NCBI RefSeq assembly: GCF_001650195.1
Contig: NZ_LXYR01000037.1
Location: 1 to 51,716 of the forward strand
DNA from: Phormidesmis priestleyi BC1401
Lineage (GTDB): Bacteria; Cyanobacteriota; Cyanobacteriia; Leptolyngbyales; Leptolyngbyaceae
Direction of reading: 5' to 3'
DNA length: 51,716 nucleotides
The notes under the pieces are model-generated. The model ran no database searches, was not told where the DNA came from, and saw only the letters and a list, made by a program, of their open reading frames with translations. Positions 17,862-27,282 of the stretch are shown piece by piece. The first letter of the stretch is position 1, and every line of letters begins with the position of its first letter. A program made the translations under genes and the position numbers.

Positions 17862-18770
17862 CTATCTATCTGCGTTGAGCCAAGCGTCTAAATCGTTGAT
17901 TTCTCTAAAATCCAGTAATGCAATCGCTATCGCCTCAAGATGTTCACGATCGAGCGTCGAGATGCGATCGCGCTTCTGTTGAGAAAGCAATCCGATTCTT
18001 TGCTCCAACTGACGAAGGATCAGCGATCGCTGCCCCTGTTCAAGCCCCTGTTCAAGCCCCTGAGCTTCAGCCCTCTGCTGAGTTGCTTGCTCCCACTCTA
18101 AGAATGCTTCTGATAATGCCATGATTGCCTCCCGTCCACTAAAGTCCTCAATTCCACCTAAGTCAATTCTAACTTTCCAACTTGCTAGAAGTCTTAAGAT
18201 GCCGTTGCGTCGTGGATGTGAAGACGGTAGTGATAACACTTCCCGAATGGCGCGTTCTTGAGTCGCATCGCGTCCCAAGATTCTGAGCCATAGAGTCTCC
18301 TCAGTTTCGGGGAGTTGATCAATGGCAACGATCGCCGTCTTGAAAATGTCTGGGATGAAATAGACTCCTGGCATCCAGTCAAATTTGATGACTCCACCCG
18401 ACTCTTCTAGCAGTGGCTTGGAGGTCGTGGCAGCCAGAATCCAGAGTTGAGGCAGTGCAGTTTCAGATAAGGTATCTTGCTGTGCCTTGCGCCGTTCATC
18501 TTCTTGAATCCAAATCAGCTTCATCACAGCAACTCTGACTTCGGTTCGGGTGGGAAGATTGCGATAAGGTTCGAGCAGGCAAGGCGTTTGCACGATTCGT
18601 CCTAACAGTCCCAAGTCTTCTGTTTGAATGACTTCTGGATTGGGCACAAACCAAACATCGACGAATTTCGCCTCACCTGGAATTTCGTATTGTCGCTGCA
18701 CGGTGCCGATCGGGGCGAGAAATTCTTCTAGATATTGTTTAGAAAGTTGGTCGAAAGAATTTTGAGCCAT
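17862..18770 (-). CDS. DUF4351 domain-containing protein
   Basis: This 302-residue member of a large cyanobacterial family has an N-terminal PD-(D/E)XK-like region. The phrase FVDVWFVP and the surrounding strands resemble Rpn-type nuclease-like proteins. The C-terminal DUF4351 helix bundle covers residues about 240-298, beginning RSLILRQLEQRIG. A Gln/Glu-rich hinge contains a short amino-acid repeat (GLEQ twice, then GQ), encoded by a direct repeat at about 18036-18060. These genes are often multicopy and variable, and their function is unknown. Confidence 0.75.
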   Translation of the reverse strand: MAQNSFDQLSKQYLEEFLAPIGTVQRQYEIPGEAKFVDVWFVPNPEVIQTEDLGLLGRIVQTPCLLEPYRNLPTRTEVRVAVMKLIWIQEDERRKAQQDTLSETALPQLWILAATTSKPLLEESGGVIKFDWMPGVYFIPDIFKTAIVAIDQLPETEETLWLRILGRDATQERAIREVLSLPSSHPRRNGILRLLASWKVRIDLGGIEDFSGREAIMALSEAFLEWEQATQQRAEAQGLEQGLEQGQRSLILRQLEQRIGLLSQQKRDRISTLDREHLEAIAIALLDFREINDLDAWLNADR

Positions 18771-18998
18771 GCAATTGAAATCTGTATCACATTATTTTAA
18801 GTCTGAAGTTGACTGAGTTGATTCAAAGAATGGCAATCATTAGCGATCGAGGAAAATAAAGTGGATGTCTCAGGAGTTGACTGAGTACTTGAGCATTATC
18901 CCTCCCAACAGCAGCAAGCGTGTTACTGATTGTTAGCCTGCAAAGTAGTTTTGGGTATTGTTAATGGAAGTTTCCTTGACAGCCTAAAGCGAGTATTT

Positions 18999-19700
18999 AT
19001 GACAAAAGTAAACCGTCGAGCGGGACAAAACATTCGTGAACTGGCGATTAAGAGAAGACTAAAAGCGATCGCTTCTTTTGTCTCAGCCGGGTGCGTCTTC
19101 TTCTTCCCACTCTTTTTAGTCAACGAAGTTGAGAAGGCTTTGAAGCCGCTATCCTCTCTAAATCCCTCTCATCCGCAATCCTCGTTAAATTTGCCACCCA
19201 CTTTCTATGCAATAGTTGTGATCCTTCCTTTGGGATTGGTAGCAAATGGTGTTTTCTAGTGGAAACGAGCCAATAATGCCGCTCAAGGGGCTAAGGGAGA
19301 GGAAGACACGGCTCAGGAAATAGGTCATCTAGAGCAAGAGGGCTGGCAAGTTGAGTATGGTATGCGTTTAGGTAATCGATTGGGAGACGCTGACATTATT
19401 TGTATCTCTCCTCAAAATAAAGCTTATGTGATTGATGTTAAATCCCATAGAGGTGAAATAACAACCGATGGAAACCAGTTATGTAAGCGTATGGGAAAGA
19501 CAACTTACCCGTTTAAAAAGAACTTCTTTGATCAAGCGATGAAACAAGCGTTACAAGTGAAAAAACAAAAGGACTTGAACTTTGTGACTCCGATCGTGGC
19601 TTTTTCTAATGCCAGAGTTTTAGTGCCGACTGGCAAGTCAAGTAAAGTATATGTAGTTGAGAAATCAAGGTTGGTATTGCTTCTAAAATCTCTCGGTTAG
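18999..19700 (+). pseudogene. NERD-domain membrane protein interrupted by an in-frame amber codon
   Basis: One reading frame runs from ATG 18999 to the stop at 19700 except for a TAG at 19257-19259. Before the TAG are a basic N-terminus and two hydrophobic segments (about AIASFVSAGCVFFFPLFLV and FYAIVVILPLGLVANGVF). After it, in the same frame, comes a complete nuclease-related domain: GAKGEED, then GDADIIC, then VIDVKSHRGEI, the expected E, D and D-x-K catalytic set. The order of two membrane helices followed by NERD is usual for this family. With only one lesion the decay would be recent. Readthrough, a suppressor or a sequencing error are alternatives. Neither half has another obvious start. 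Confidence 0.75.
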
Positions 19701-19776
19701 AAGTCATGTGTCAGTCAAAGTTTGTTAATTCATTCCATGCAGGGCTAACGGTTGCTAGAGTTTCTCTAACAAAGCT

Positions 19777-21102
19777 TTATTCTCCCGGTTTGATAGTCAC
19801 GATTCCATAAGCTGAGGTTGGGAGATAGGTTTGAGCCGCCGCTTGCAACTCAGCAGTCGTCAGAGATTGAATGTGAGTTGGGTAGTTAAAGGCTGGCTCT
19901 AAACTACCGATTTGCGATTGATAATAACCGTATAGACCCGACCGATCGCTAGGAGTCTCGTTTCTAAAAATAAAGTGATTGGCGACTTGAGTTCGCACCC
20001 GTGACAGTTCAAAATCGGTGACAAATTCAGCCTGTAGTTTTTGAATATGTTGAACGATCGCCGCCTCTACAACCTCTAGATTTTCGACAGGCAAATGAGC
20101 CGACACGCAAAACAACCCTTGATGGCGATAGGTCATGTTGCTGGCAGAAATGCTAGTCACTAGCCCACGTCCTTCGCGCAAATCTTGCACGAGTCGGGCG
20201 GTGCGTCCATGTCCTAAAACATTTGCCAACACATCTAATGCGTAAGTTTTCGATAGGTCATCAAGTCCCGGTACGCGCCAGAGCATGGTTAATCGCGCTT
20301 GTTGAAGACTCGTATCGACATACTCCTGACGCACAATTTCATTAAACGGCTTCTCAGATGTATGTTGGCTTCTAGTCGGCTCTTGACCTCTAGTTTTTGA
20401 CTCCAAGTGATTGAAACTATCTTTAACGACGCTGATTAACGTCTCAACTGGAAGGTTTCCAATCGCCACTGCTGTCATCGAAGAGGGCTGATACCACTGG
20501 TGATGAAAGTCTCGCATCTGTTGAGCCGCCAGGTTTTCGATCACGGTGGCAGGTCCGAGCACTTGTCTGCGATAAGGGAGTTTATCAAACGCCAAATCGG
20601 TCATGCGCTGATAGTTGCGGCGACGGGGATTGTCTTCCGATCGCCGAATCTCTTCCAACACCACAGATCGCTCTCGATCGAACCCATCGTCAGGAATGCT
20701 GGCATTCAGCACGACATCCATTTGCAGCGGTGCCAAGTCTGCAAAATCTTTGGGAGCCGTGGTGATGTAATAGTGCGTGTAATCTTGGCTAGTCGCTGCG
20801 TTGGTGACTGCACCGCGTTCTTCAATCTGTTTTTCAAAGTCACCGCTTTTGAGTCGAGCCGTTCCTTTAAACACCATGTGTTCTAGAAAGTGCGCCATGC
20901 CGTTAATCTCGTCTGACTCGATCGCAGACCCGACATTCAGCCACACGTTTAGATTGACCGCCTCGATCGGAATCTGCTCGGCAATAATGGTCAACCCATT
21001 GGGTAAGCGGTAAATCGTCGGAGCGTTGAGTTTGGCGATCGAAGAAGACTTGACGAGAATTGAGGTCATGGTTTGCCCAGTGTTGGCGACTGCTTCATTC
21101 AT
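19777..21102 (-). CDS. M16-family zinc peptidase
   Basis: This 441-residue protein of the insulinase/processing-peptidase family has the inverted zinc motif HFLEH at residues 71-75 (His71, catalytic Glu74, His75). The third-ligand region VVLEEIRRSEDNP, with Glu150/Glu151 about 76 residues on, is also present. The C-terminal half contains the second M16 module without a zinc site, so this is the catalytically competent partner type. A substrate is not evident. Two candidate starts exist (21102 and 11 codons downstream), and the longer is reported. It is divergent from crtD, with 61 bases between the starts. Confidence 0.88.
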   Translation of the reverse strand: MNEAVANTGQTMTSILVKSSSIAKLNAPTIYRLPNGLTIIAEQIPIEAVNLNVWLNVGSAIESDEINGMAHFLEHMVFKGTARLKSGDFEKQIEERGAVTNAATSQDYTHYYITTAPKDFADLAPLQMDVVLNASIPDDGFDRERSVVLEEIRRSEDNPRRRNYQRMTDLAFDKLPYRRQVLGPATVIENLAAQQMRDFHHQWYQPSSMTAVAIGNLPVETLISVVKDSFNHLESKTRGQEPTRSQHTSEKPFNEIVRQEYVDTSLQQARLTMLWRVPGLDDLSKTYALDVLANVLGHGRTARLVQDLREGRGLVTSISASNMTYRHQGLFCVSAHLPVENLEVVEAAIVQHIQKLQAEFVTDFELSRVRTQVANHFIFRNETPSDRSGLYGYYQSQIGSLEPAFNYPTHIQSLTTAELQAAAQTYLPTSAYGIVTIKPGE

Positions 21103-21163
21103 CTTAATGGTCGCGAACTCTTAAGGGGAAAATTTCTACCAAAGAACAGGCGGACGCTAGAAT

Positions 21164-22738
21164 ATGAGGATAAGCATTAAGAAACGTAACGTCATGCCTA
21201 GACAGGTTGCTGATGAAAAGTCTTCTCGCGTAGTCGTGATTGGGGCAGGAATCGGAGGCTTAACGGCGGCAGCTTTATTAGCCCATCGCGGCTATCAGGT
21301 GTTGGTCTTAGATCAGGCGTTAGTGCCTGGTGGATGTGCTTCGACTTTTAAGCGACAGGGCTTTACCTTTGACGTGGGTGCGACTCAGGTTGCAGGGTTA
21401 GAACCGGGCGGCATCCATCACCGCATTTTCTCTGAACTAGAAATCGATCTGCCCGACGCGACTCCTTGTGATCCCGCCTGTGCGGTTTATTTGCCAGGAG
21501 AAACTGAACCGATTAGCGTTTGGCGCGACCCTCAAAAATGGCAAGCCGAACGAGAGCGACAGTTTCCGGGAAGTGCTCCGTTTTGGCAGCTTCTCGCAGA
21601 TTTATTTAAGTACAGTTGGGCGTTTCAGATGCGCGACCCAGTTTTGCCGCCTCGAAGCGTCTGGGATTTGTGGCAGCTCACAAAAGCTGTTCGTCCCGAC
21701 ACGTTGATGACGCTGCCTCACACCTTCTCGACGGTCGGAGATGCGCTGCGAGGCTACGGTTTGGGCAACAATCAGCGCTTACGAACCTTCTTAGATTTGC
21801 AGCTTAAACTCTATTCGCAAGTCACCGCTGAAGAAACCGCTTTGCTCTATGCCGCAACCGCTTTAGGCGTTTCGCAAGAGCCACACGGATTGTTTCACCT
21901 TCAGGGCAGTATGCAGGTGTTGAGCGATCGGCTCGTCTCTGCCTTAGAGCGCGATCGCGGCAAGCTCTTAATGCGCCACACGGTCGAAAAGATTCACCTC
22001 GCAGCGGGGAAACCTACAGGGGTAACGATTCGCAACCAAAAGACAGACGAGAGTTGGATTGAGCCGACCGATCGAGTCGTTGCCAATGTCACCGTCCAAA
22101 ATCTGATGCAACTCTTAGACGAAGATGCACCGAAAAACTATCAGCGACGCGTCGATAAGCTGCCTCTGTCTTCTGGGGCGTTTGTCGTTTATTTAGGCGT
22201 TGATCAATCGGCGATTCCTGCCAACTGTCCGCCGCATCTGCAATTTTTGTATGACTATGATGGGGCGATCGGGGAAAACAATTCTCTGTTTGTCTCGGTC
22301 AGCCATCCGGGAGACGGTCGCGCTCCAAAGGGCAAAGCCACGATTATTGCGTCATCGTTCACCGATTCTGCGATGTGGTGGCAATGTGACGATTACGAAG
22401 CGCTAAAGCAGAAATATACCGAGGAAGCGATCGCTCGTTTAGGGCAATTTTTCACTCTGAATAACGAGACGCTGATTTATCAGGAAGCGGCAACACCTCG
22501 CACGTTTCAACACTTTACGGCGCGCGATCAGGGAGCAGTCGGCGGCATTGGTCAGCGAGTGCCGACGTTTGGTCCGTTTGGGTTTGCCAATCGCACTCCA
22601 ATTCAAGATTTGTGGCTTGTGGGTGACTCGACTCATCCTGGTGAAGGAACGGCGGGAGTCAGTTATTCGGCGCTAACAGTGGTGAGACAGATTGAACAGT
22701 TTGAAGTCTCTCGATCGGCGTTTTTAAAGCGATTTTGA
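21164..22738 (+). CDS. crtD: Carotenoid C-3',4' desaturase (CrtD type)
   Basis: This 524-residue FAD-dependent enzyme belongs to the phytoene-desaturase/carotene-isomerase superfamily. The dinucleotide fold VVVIGAGIGGLTAAALLAHR is near the N-terminus. GGCASTFKRQGFTFDVGATQ follows, and the C-terminal flavin motif LWLVGDSTHPGEGTAGV closes the fold. The overall sequence fits cyanobacterial CrtD, which desaturates the 3',4' bond in myxoxanthophyll synthesis. CrtH-type isomerases are the main alternative. An in-frame ATG at 21194 could be the true start, and neither site has a strong ribosome-binding sequence. A repeat element starts just after the stop codon. Confidence 0.78.
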   Translation: MRISIKKRNVMPRQVADEKSSRVVVIGAGIGGLTAAALLAHRGYQVLVLDQALVPGGCASTFKRQGFTFDVGATQVAGLEPGGIHHRIFSELEIDLPDATPCDPACAVYLPGETEPISVWRDPQKWQAERERQFPGSAPFWQLLADLFKYSWAFQMRDPVLPPRSVWDLWQLTKAVRPDTLMTLPHTFSTVGDALRGYGLGNNQRLRTFLDLQLKLYSQVTAEETALLYAATALGVSQEPHGLFHLQGSMQVLSDRLVSALERDRGKLLMRHTVEKIHLAAGKPTGVTIRNQKTDESWIEPTDRVVANVTVQNLMQLLDEDAPKNYQRRVDKLPLSSGAFVVYLGVDQSAIPANCPPHLQFLYDYDGAIGENNSLFVSVSHPGDGRAPKGKATIIASSFTDSAMWWQCDDYEALKQKYTEEAIARLGQFFTLNNETLIYQEAATPRTFQHFTARDQGAVGGIGQRVPTFGPFGFANRTPIQDLWLVGDSTHPGEGTAGVSYSALTVVRQIEQFEVSRSAFLKRF

Positions 22739-22739
22739 T

Positions 22740-22876
22740 CTGAATCAATCAGATGAAGCACAGATTTTACCCTCACCCTAGCCCTCTCCCAAAAGGAGAG
22801 GGGACAAGAGTTCTGGCTCCCTTCTCCCCAGGGAGAAGGGTTGGCGAGGGCTTGCCCCACTTCGTGAGGAGGGCAT
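22740..22876. repeat. Dispersed palindromic repeat, long version
   Basis: This non-coding unit holds two consecutive hairpins. The first, in the shared core, is CCCTCTCC paired with GGAGAGGG at about 22782-22803. The second is CCTTCTCCC paired with GGGAGAAGG at about 22821-22839. It matches, in the opposite orientation, the element at 34860-34987, but carries about 40 extra bases (about 22811-22850) that include the second hairpin. It lacks the terminal inverted repeats of that copy. It fills the gap between crtD and the convergent small-protein gene, and could also act as a terminator. Confidence 0.75.
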
Positions 22877-22901
22877 CTTCGGACTTCTGCAAGAAGTTTA
22901 A

Positions 22902-23300
22902 TCACTTTGGATAAACCCATCTCCACAAGGGATGGCTCGACCCTTGCTCACGAATCTTGAGCACCTGTTTCTCTAATCGCTGACGTTCTGATTTAGGCAA
23001 CCCCACCAAGATATTGCGGCTCTGCCAAACGAGAACCGCGATCGTCATCGATACACAAAGCCCCAAACCCATCGCAGGCAAAGGCTGAAAAACAATTCCC
23101 CAGCGCACCGCCGCCCAAGTGAAATAGTCTTGAAGCAGCGAAATCGGATAGCGCAAACTCCACAAGCTCAAGCTTCCGATCGTCAGCCACAGACCCAGCA
23201 CCGTCAGCCATCTGCCATAAACTGTTAGCTCATGGAGTCTTTGCACTGCCGCCTGAAACGTCGGATCTTTTTCAGGCACCTCCGAAGGTCGATCGCTCAT
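22902..23300 (-). CDS. Conserved cyanobacterial membrane protein downstream of secF
   Basis: This 132-residue protein of unknown function has two predicted membrane helices (about residues 30-48 and 70-92), a charged N-terminus and a basic C-terminus ending in WRWVYPK. It starts four bases after the secF stop, so it belongs to the secD-secF transcription unit. A role beside the Sec translocon is inference from position only. Confidence 0.65.
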   Translation of the reverse strand: MSDRPSEVPEKDPTFQAAVQRLHELTVYGRWLTVLGLWLTIGSLSLWSLRYPISLLQDYFTWAAVRWGIVFQPLPAMGLGLCVSMTIAVLVWQSRNILVGLPKSERQRLEKQVLKIREQGSSHPLWRWVYPK

Positions 23301-23304
23301 AGGT

Positions 23305-24258
23305 TTAGCTATTCGCCTGCTCTGGTGATCCCACTACCGCGTTTCCGCTGCGTTCTCGCCACAGCGCCAGCAGCGTACTTGCAATAAAGATGCTAGAGTA
23401 AGCCCCCATTGTGAAACCGATAATCAGTGCCAGCGCAAAGTTTTTCAGGGTCTCTCCGCCAAAAAAGAAAAGGGCGAATAGCGTTAGCAACACCGTCAGC
23501 GTCGTATTGATCGATCGCGTCAACGTCTGATTCACCGCATCGTCTACGACATCATCAATGTGGCGACCAGGATTCAGGACGATCGTTTCGCGCACTCGAT
23601 CATAAATCACCACTGTGTCGTTGACCGAGAATCCGACGATCGTCAGCAGTGCCACGATAAACAAACTATCTACTTCCATATTCAGCACTAGCCCAAAAAT
23701 GGAGAAGATGCCGACCGTGATCAGAATGTCGTGAAACAGAGCGACGATCGCAAACACCGCATAGTCAAGCTGGAATCGAAAGCTGAGATAGATCGCAATG
23801 CCCGCAAATGAGACAATTAGCGCCAGCAGACCCGACGAGAAAAGCTGCTTCCCTAACGTTGGACCGACGGTATCGATTTGAGTGGTTTTGGGATTAAATT
23901 TGCCTACTTTTTCTGCTAGATCGGCTTGAAGCTTCGATCGCTGATCCACATTCAAAGTCACTGTGCGAATTGAAACGGCACGCTGTTCTGATCCCACAAC
24001 TTGAACGCTGCTGCTGCCTAAACCTTGAGCGTCAAGCACTGATCGCACCGCATCTAAATTGATGGGCTTGTCGCAATTGTTAGGCTGAGTGCAATCGAGT
24101 TCGATTTGCAGGCGAGTGCCTCCCACGAAATCTAAACTCGGACGCAGCGGCGCACCGATTTGCTTCCATGAGATCAGCATCGAAATGATGCCCGCAATAA
24201 TAATTGCCGAAGAAATCGTCCACCAAATTGCCCGTTGGCGAATCACTTGCAGTTTCAT
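23305..24258 (-). CDS. secF: Protein-export membrane protein SecF
   Basis: This 317-residue SecF, with SecD, uses ion motive force to help complete translocation through SecYEG. Features visible are TM1 followed by the periplasmic domain beginning [13 protein letters not shown], and the five-helix C-terminal region with the SecF signatures [14 protein letters not shown] and [15 protein letters not shown]. Its start overlaps the secD stop by four bases (ATGA), indicating translational coupling. Confidence 0.95.
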   Translation of the reverse strand: MKLQVIRQRAIWWTISSAIIIAGIISMLISWKQIGAPLRPSLDFVGGTRLQIELDCTQPNNCDKPINLDAVRSVLDAQGLGSSSVQVVGSEQRAVSIRTVTLNVDQRSKLQADLAEKVGKFNPKTTQIDTVGPTLGKQLFSSGLLALIVSFAGIAIYLSFRFQLDYAVFAIVALFHDILITVGIFSIFGLVLNMEVDSLFIVALLTIVGFSVNDTVVIYDRVRETIVLNPGRHIDDVVDDAVNQTLTRSINTTLTVLLTLFALFFFGGETLKNFALALIIGFTMGAYSSIFIASTLLALWRERSGNAVVGSPEQANS

Positions 24259-25661
24259 GACGCGACCTCAGAAGTTTTTGTGGGTAAATTGGGGCAAAAT
24301 AATTCTGGTTTGCGAAGTCCTTGAACTCCCAAAACGGCTAACAGAAGGGTGCGGCTACAGGTGAGGGCGGTAAACATACTTACCACGACTCCCAGCGCCA
24401 GCGTCAGAGCAAATCCTCTCACCAATCCGGCACCGAGCCAAAACAGCGCCCCACACGCGATTAAAGTCGTGACGTTGCTATCGAGAATGCTAGAGAAAGC
24501 GCGGAAAAAGCCCGCTTCGACCGATCGATACAGCGTCTTTCCAGCGCGTAGTTCTTCACGAGTGCGTTCAAAGATCAGCACGTTCGCATCGACTGCCATG
24601 CCAATGCTGAGAATGAATCCGGCAATTCCTGGCAAAGTCAGCGTCACACCCAACAAATCAAACGCCGCGAAGGTGAGAAGTGAGTAAATGATTAGGGCGA
24701 TCGAGGCGATCACTCCGGGCAATCGATAATAAAGCACCATGAACAACAGCACTAATGTCAAACCGCCAATGCCTGCATAAATGCTGCGCTGGATGCTGTC
24801 TCGTCCCAAGGTTGCTCCAATGGTGCGGTTCTCAACGATCTCGACCGGAATCGGTAATGCACCTCCTCGAAGCTGCACGGCGAGGTCATTGGCTTGCTCT
24901 GCGGTGAATCGCCCTGTGATAGTTGCGCCGCCGCCTGTGATGCCCGCTTGAGCAAACTCCACGCCCACATTGGGAGCGCTGATCAGCCCATTATCGAGAA
25001 AAATGCCTAAGCTGCGTCCGGTGCCTGCTAGATTTTTGGTCAGAGTCGCAAATTTCTCGCCGCCCTCTTGATCAAACCGAATCGCCACACTCCAACCATT
25101 TGAGTTAGGTGACGTTTCTGGGAAGGCATCTTTAAGGTTTTTCCCGGTGATGCCAGCCGATTCAAAGAGGGCGCTGATCTTTTGATCGGTTGCTTTTAGT
25201 TTGGACTGGTTATCGTCGATCGCCGCCTGATCCCCCGCTTTTCTCAGTTCAGGTTGTTTGGCAACTAATTCTTGACGATATTGCTGCTCGATTTGTAATC
25301 CTGCTTCGGTTCCTGCCTTTTGCGCTTTAAATTCAAGCTGGGCAGTGCCTCCAAGCACCCGCTCGGCTTGTTGCGGATCGCTGACCCCTGGTAGCTGCAC
25401 CAAAATTTGGTCATCTCCGACGGTTTGCACAACAGGCTCAGACACGCCTAAGCCATTAATTCGTCCTTCAATCACGCGCTGAACGGCTTCGAGTTCACGC
25501 GAGGTAATTTTTTTAATTTCTGCCGTGGGCTTCACCTGAATCGTTAACTGTGAACCCCCTTGCAAGTCCAATCCTAGCCGCACGGGAACCTTGACGATGA
25601 CGAAGATCGCGACGGCAACCAAAGCCAGGATGAACAGTAGTAATGAACGTTGCCTTGCCAT
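24255..25661 (-). CDS. secD: Protein-export membrane protein SecD
   Basis: This 468-residue SecD has TM1 at residues about 7-24 and the motif [12 protein letters not shown]. The large periplasmic domain (about 40-290) includes the FRGG-like segment [11 protein letters not shown]. The C-terminal helical domain follows, with [18 protein letters not shown]. It is the first gene of secD-secF-orf and is divergent from hslO, with 147 bases between the starts. An ACAGG ribosome-binding region precedes the ATG. Confidence 0.95.
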   Translation of the reverse strand: MARQRSLLLFILALVAVAIFVIVKVPVRLGLDLQGGSQLTIQVKPTAEIKKITSRELEAVQRVIEGRINGLGVSEPVVQTVGDDQILVQLPGVSDPQQAERVLGGTAQLEFKAQKAGTEAGLQIEQQYRQELVAKQPELRKAGDQAAIDDNQSKLKATDQKISALFESAGITGKNLKDAFPETSPNSNGWSVAIRFDQEGGEKFATLTKNLAGTGRSLGIFLDNGLISAPNVGVEFAQAGITGGGATITGRFTAEQANDLAVQLRGGALPIPVEIVENRTIGATLGRDSIQRSIYAGIGGLTLVLLFMVLYYRLPGVIASIALIIYSLLTFAAFDLLGVTLTLPGIAGFILSIGMAVDANVLIFERTREELRAGKTLYRSVEAGFFRAFSSILDSNVTTLIACGALFWLGAGLVRGFALTLALGVVVSMFTALTCSRTLLLAVLGVQGLRKPELFCPNLPTKTSEVAS

Positions 25662-25808
25662 ACTGAAACCTGTTGTGACAAACGTTATGATAGCGCTTTG
25701 TTACCGCCTCCGTGTAGATGGGGGTCGATCGTCCCTCCCGACCCTGCGATGGCAAGAGGAACATTCTAGAATAGAGACAGAACTCGTTAAGAAATGTAAG
25801 GTTTTTTC

Positions 25809-26708
25809 ATGGCTGATCAGTTAATACGGGCAACTGCGGCTGACGGGGGCATCCGGGCTGTGGGCGTGATTACGACTCGACTCACTGAAGAAGCGCGTCA
25901 GCGACACAAGCTCTCTTATGTGGCGACAGCGGCTCTGGGGCGGACGATGGCGGGTGGGCTGCTGTTAGCGTCGAGCATGAAGCGAGCAGAGTCACGGGTG
26001 AATATTCGAGTCCGGGGCGACGGTCCATTAGGGGGCGTTTTAGCAGACGCGGGATTAGACGGCACCGTGCGCGGCTATGTCGATCACCCAGAAGTGGAGT
26101 TGCCGCCCAACGCTAAGGGTAAACTCGATGTCGGCGGCGCGATCGGGCAAGATGGCTATGTCTATGTCGTTCGAGATGTGGGCTATGGCTATCCCTATTC
26201 CAGCACCGTCGAACTCGTATCGGGTGAGATTGGCGACGACCTGACAAATTATTTAGCAAGCTCTGAGCAAACGCCTTCCGCGCTGGTGTTGGGCGTGTTT
26301 GTCGGGGCAGATGGCGTAACGGCTGCGGGGGGCATTTTGATTCAGGTGATGCCAAAAGCGGCGACTGATGACGAGCTAGTCGCCCTCCTCGAATCTCGAA
26401 TTGAATCACTGCAAGGGTTTACGCCTCTGCTGCAAGCGGGTAAAACTCTGCCGATGATATTTGAAGATTTATTAGGCGACTTAGGGTTAGAGATTTTGCC
26501 AGAAACGCAGATGGTGCGGTTTTACTGTGGATGCTCGTTCGATCGGGTGCTAGGAGCCTTAAAACTGTTGGGCGAGGCAGAACTGCAAGACATGATCGAG
26601 AAAGACGAAGGTGCAGAAGCGATTTGTCATTTCTGCGGCGAAGTCTATAAAGCAGACAGTAACCAATTGACCCAACTCATTGGTGAGCTGCGGGACGTGG
26701 AAGGTTAA
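25809..26708 (+). CDS. hslO: Redox-regulated chaperone Hsp33
   Basis: This 299-residue Hsp33 is a cytosolic holdase activated by oxidation. The N-terminal substrate-binding domain shows the family features GRTMAGGLLLASSMK and VRGDGPLGG. The C-terminal redox switch has the full zinc set: Cys240-x-Cys242 in YCGCSFDRV and Cys273-x2-Cys276 in CHFCGE. Length is usual for the family. Confidence 0.95.
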   Translation: MADQLIRATAADGGIRAVGVITTRLTEEARQRHKLSYVATAALGRTMAGGLLLASSMKRAESRVNIRVRGDGPLGGVLADAGLDGTVRGYVDHPEVELPPNAKGKLDVGGAIGQDGYVYVVRDVGYGYPYSSTVELVSGEIGDDLTNYLASSEQTPSALVLGVFVGADGVTAAGGILIQVMPKAATDDELVALLESRIESLQGFTPLLQAGKTLPMIFEDLLGDLGLEILPETQMVRFYCGCSFDRVLGALKLLGEAELQDMIEKDEGAEAICHFCGEVYKADSNQLTQLIGELRDVEG

Positions 26709-26748
26709 TTAACACACTGCGATCGACGATGAATTCCCCAAAGCTGTA

Positions 26749-26771
26749 GAGACGTTCCGGTGGAACGTCTC
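26749..26771. terminator. Perfect 10-bp hairpin after hslO
   Basis: Arms GAGACGTTCC (26749-26758) and GGAACGTCTC (26762-26771) enclose a three-base loop, 40 bases after the hslO stop. It shares the word GACGTTCCGGT with the hairpin at 14294-14319. A transcription terminator or a small repeated palindrome are both possible. Confidence 0.65.
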
Positions 26772-26955
26772 CGCCGATTTTGTCGCGACTAATCTGTCCC
26801 ATACAAAAACAAATTTAGGATGGTTCGATCGCGCCATTCCCTTGGAAACGTGCTCTCAAAAAATGGATCTCAAAACCCAAAGCTTTCTAACAGTTGACTC
26901 CGAAACTTTATCAAAGCGCTAGGCTTAAGGAATCCTTGCAACATAAGGTATCAAA

Positions 26956-27273
26956 ATGGCAGCTAAACAGGAATTTGGCAGTTTTCAAGAATTACTCTCC
27001 ACGTCTGAAGTGCCGCTAGTAGTTGATTTCTATGCGCCTTGGTGTGGTCCTTGTCAACTGATGGCATCGATTTTAGAGCAGGTCAACGACGAGATGAAGC
27101 AGCAGATCAAAATCGTCAAAATCAACGTCGATAACTATCCTGATTTAGCGACTCAATATCAGATTCATTCCTTGCCAACCCTTGTGGTTTTCAAGCAAGG
27201 ACAACCTGTGCAGAAGATTGAGGGCGTTGTGAAATCGCAACAACTCGTTCAACAATTGCAGGCGATCGTCTAA
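26956..27273 (+). CDS. Thioredoxin (possibly y-type)
   Basis: This 105-residue thioredoxin has an intact active site DFYAPWCGPC, with Cys30 and Cys33, and the cis-proline segment SLPTLVVF. Residues around the active site suggest the y-type class (TrxQ in cyanobacteria) more than m-type, but this is a weak assignment. It should act as a cytosolic dithiol reductant. An AAGGT ribosome-binding site precedes the ATG. The gene converges with tamB, with nine bases between the stops. Confidence 0.9.
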   Translation: MAAKQEFGSFQELLSTSEVPLVVDFYAPWCGPCQLMASILEQVNDEMKQQIKIVKINVDNYPDLATQYQIHSLPTLVVFKQGQPVQKIEGVVKSQQLVQQLQAIV

Positions 27274-27282
27274 TCCCTTTTG

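Noticed and set aside
18036-18060. Short tandem DNA repeat in the DUF4351 gene
   Set aside because: It encodes a small Gly-Leu-Glu-Gln hinge repeat, common in this protein family, and needs no separate explanation.
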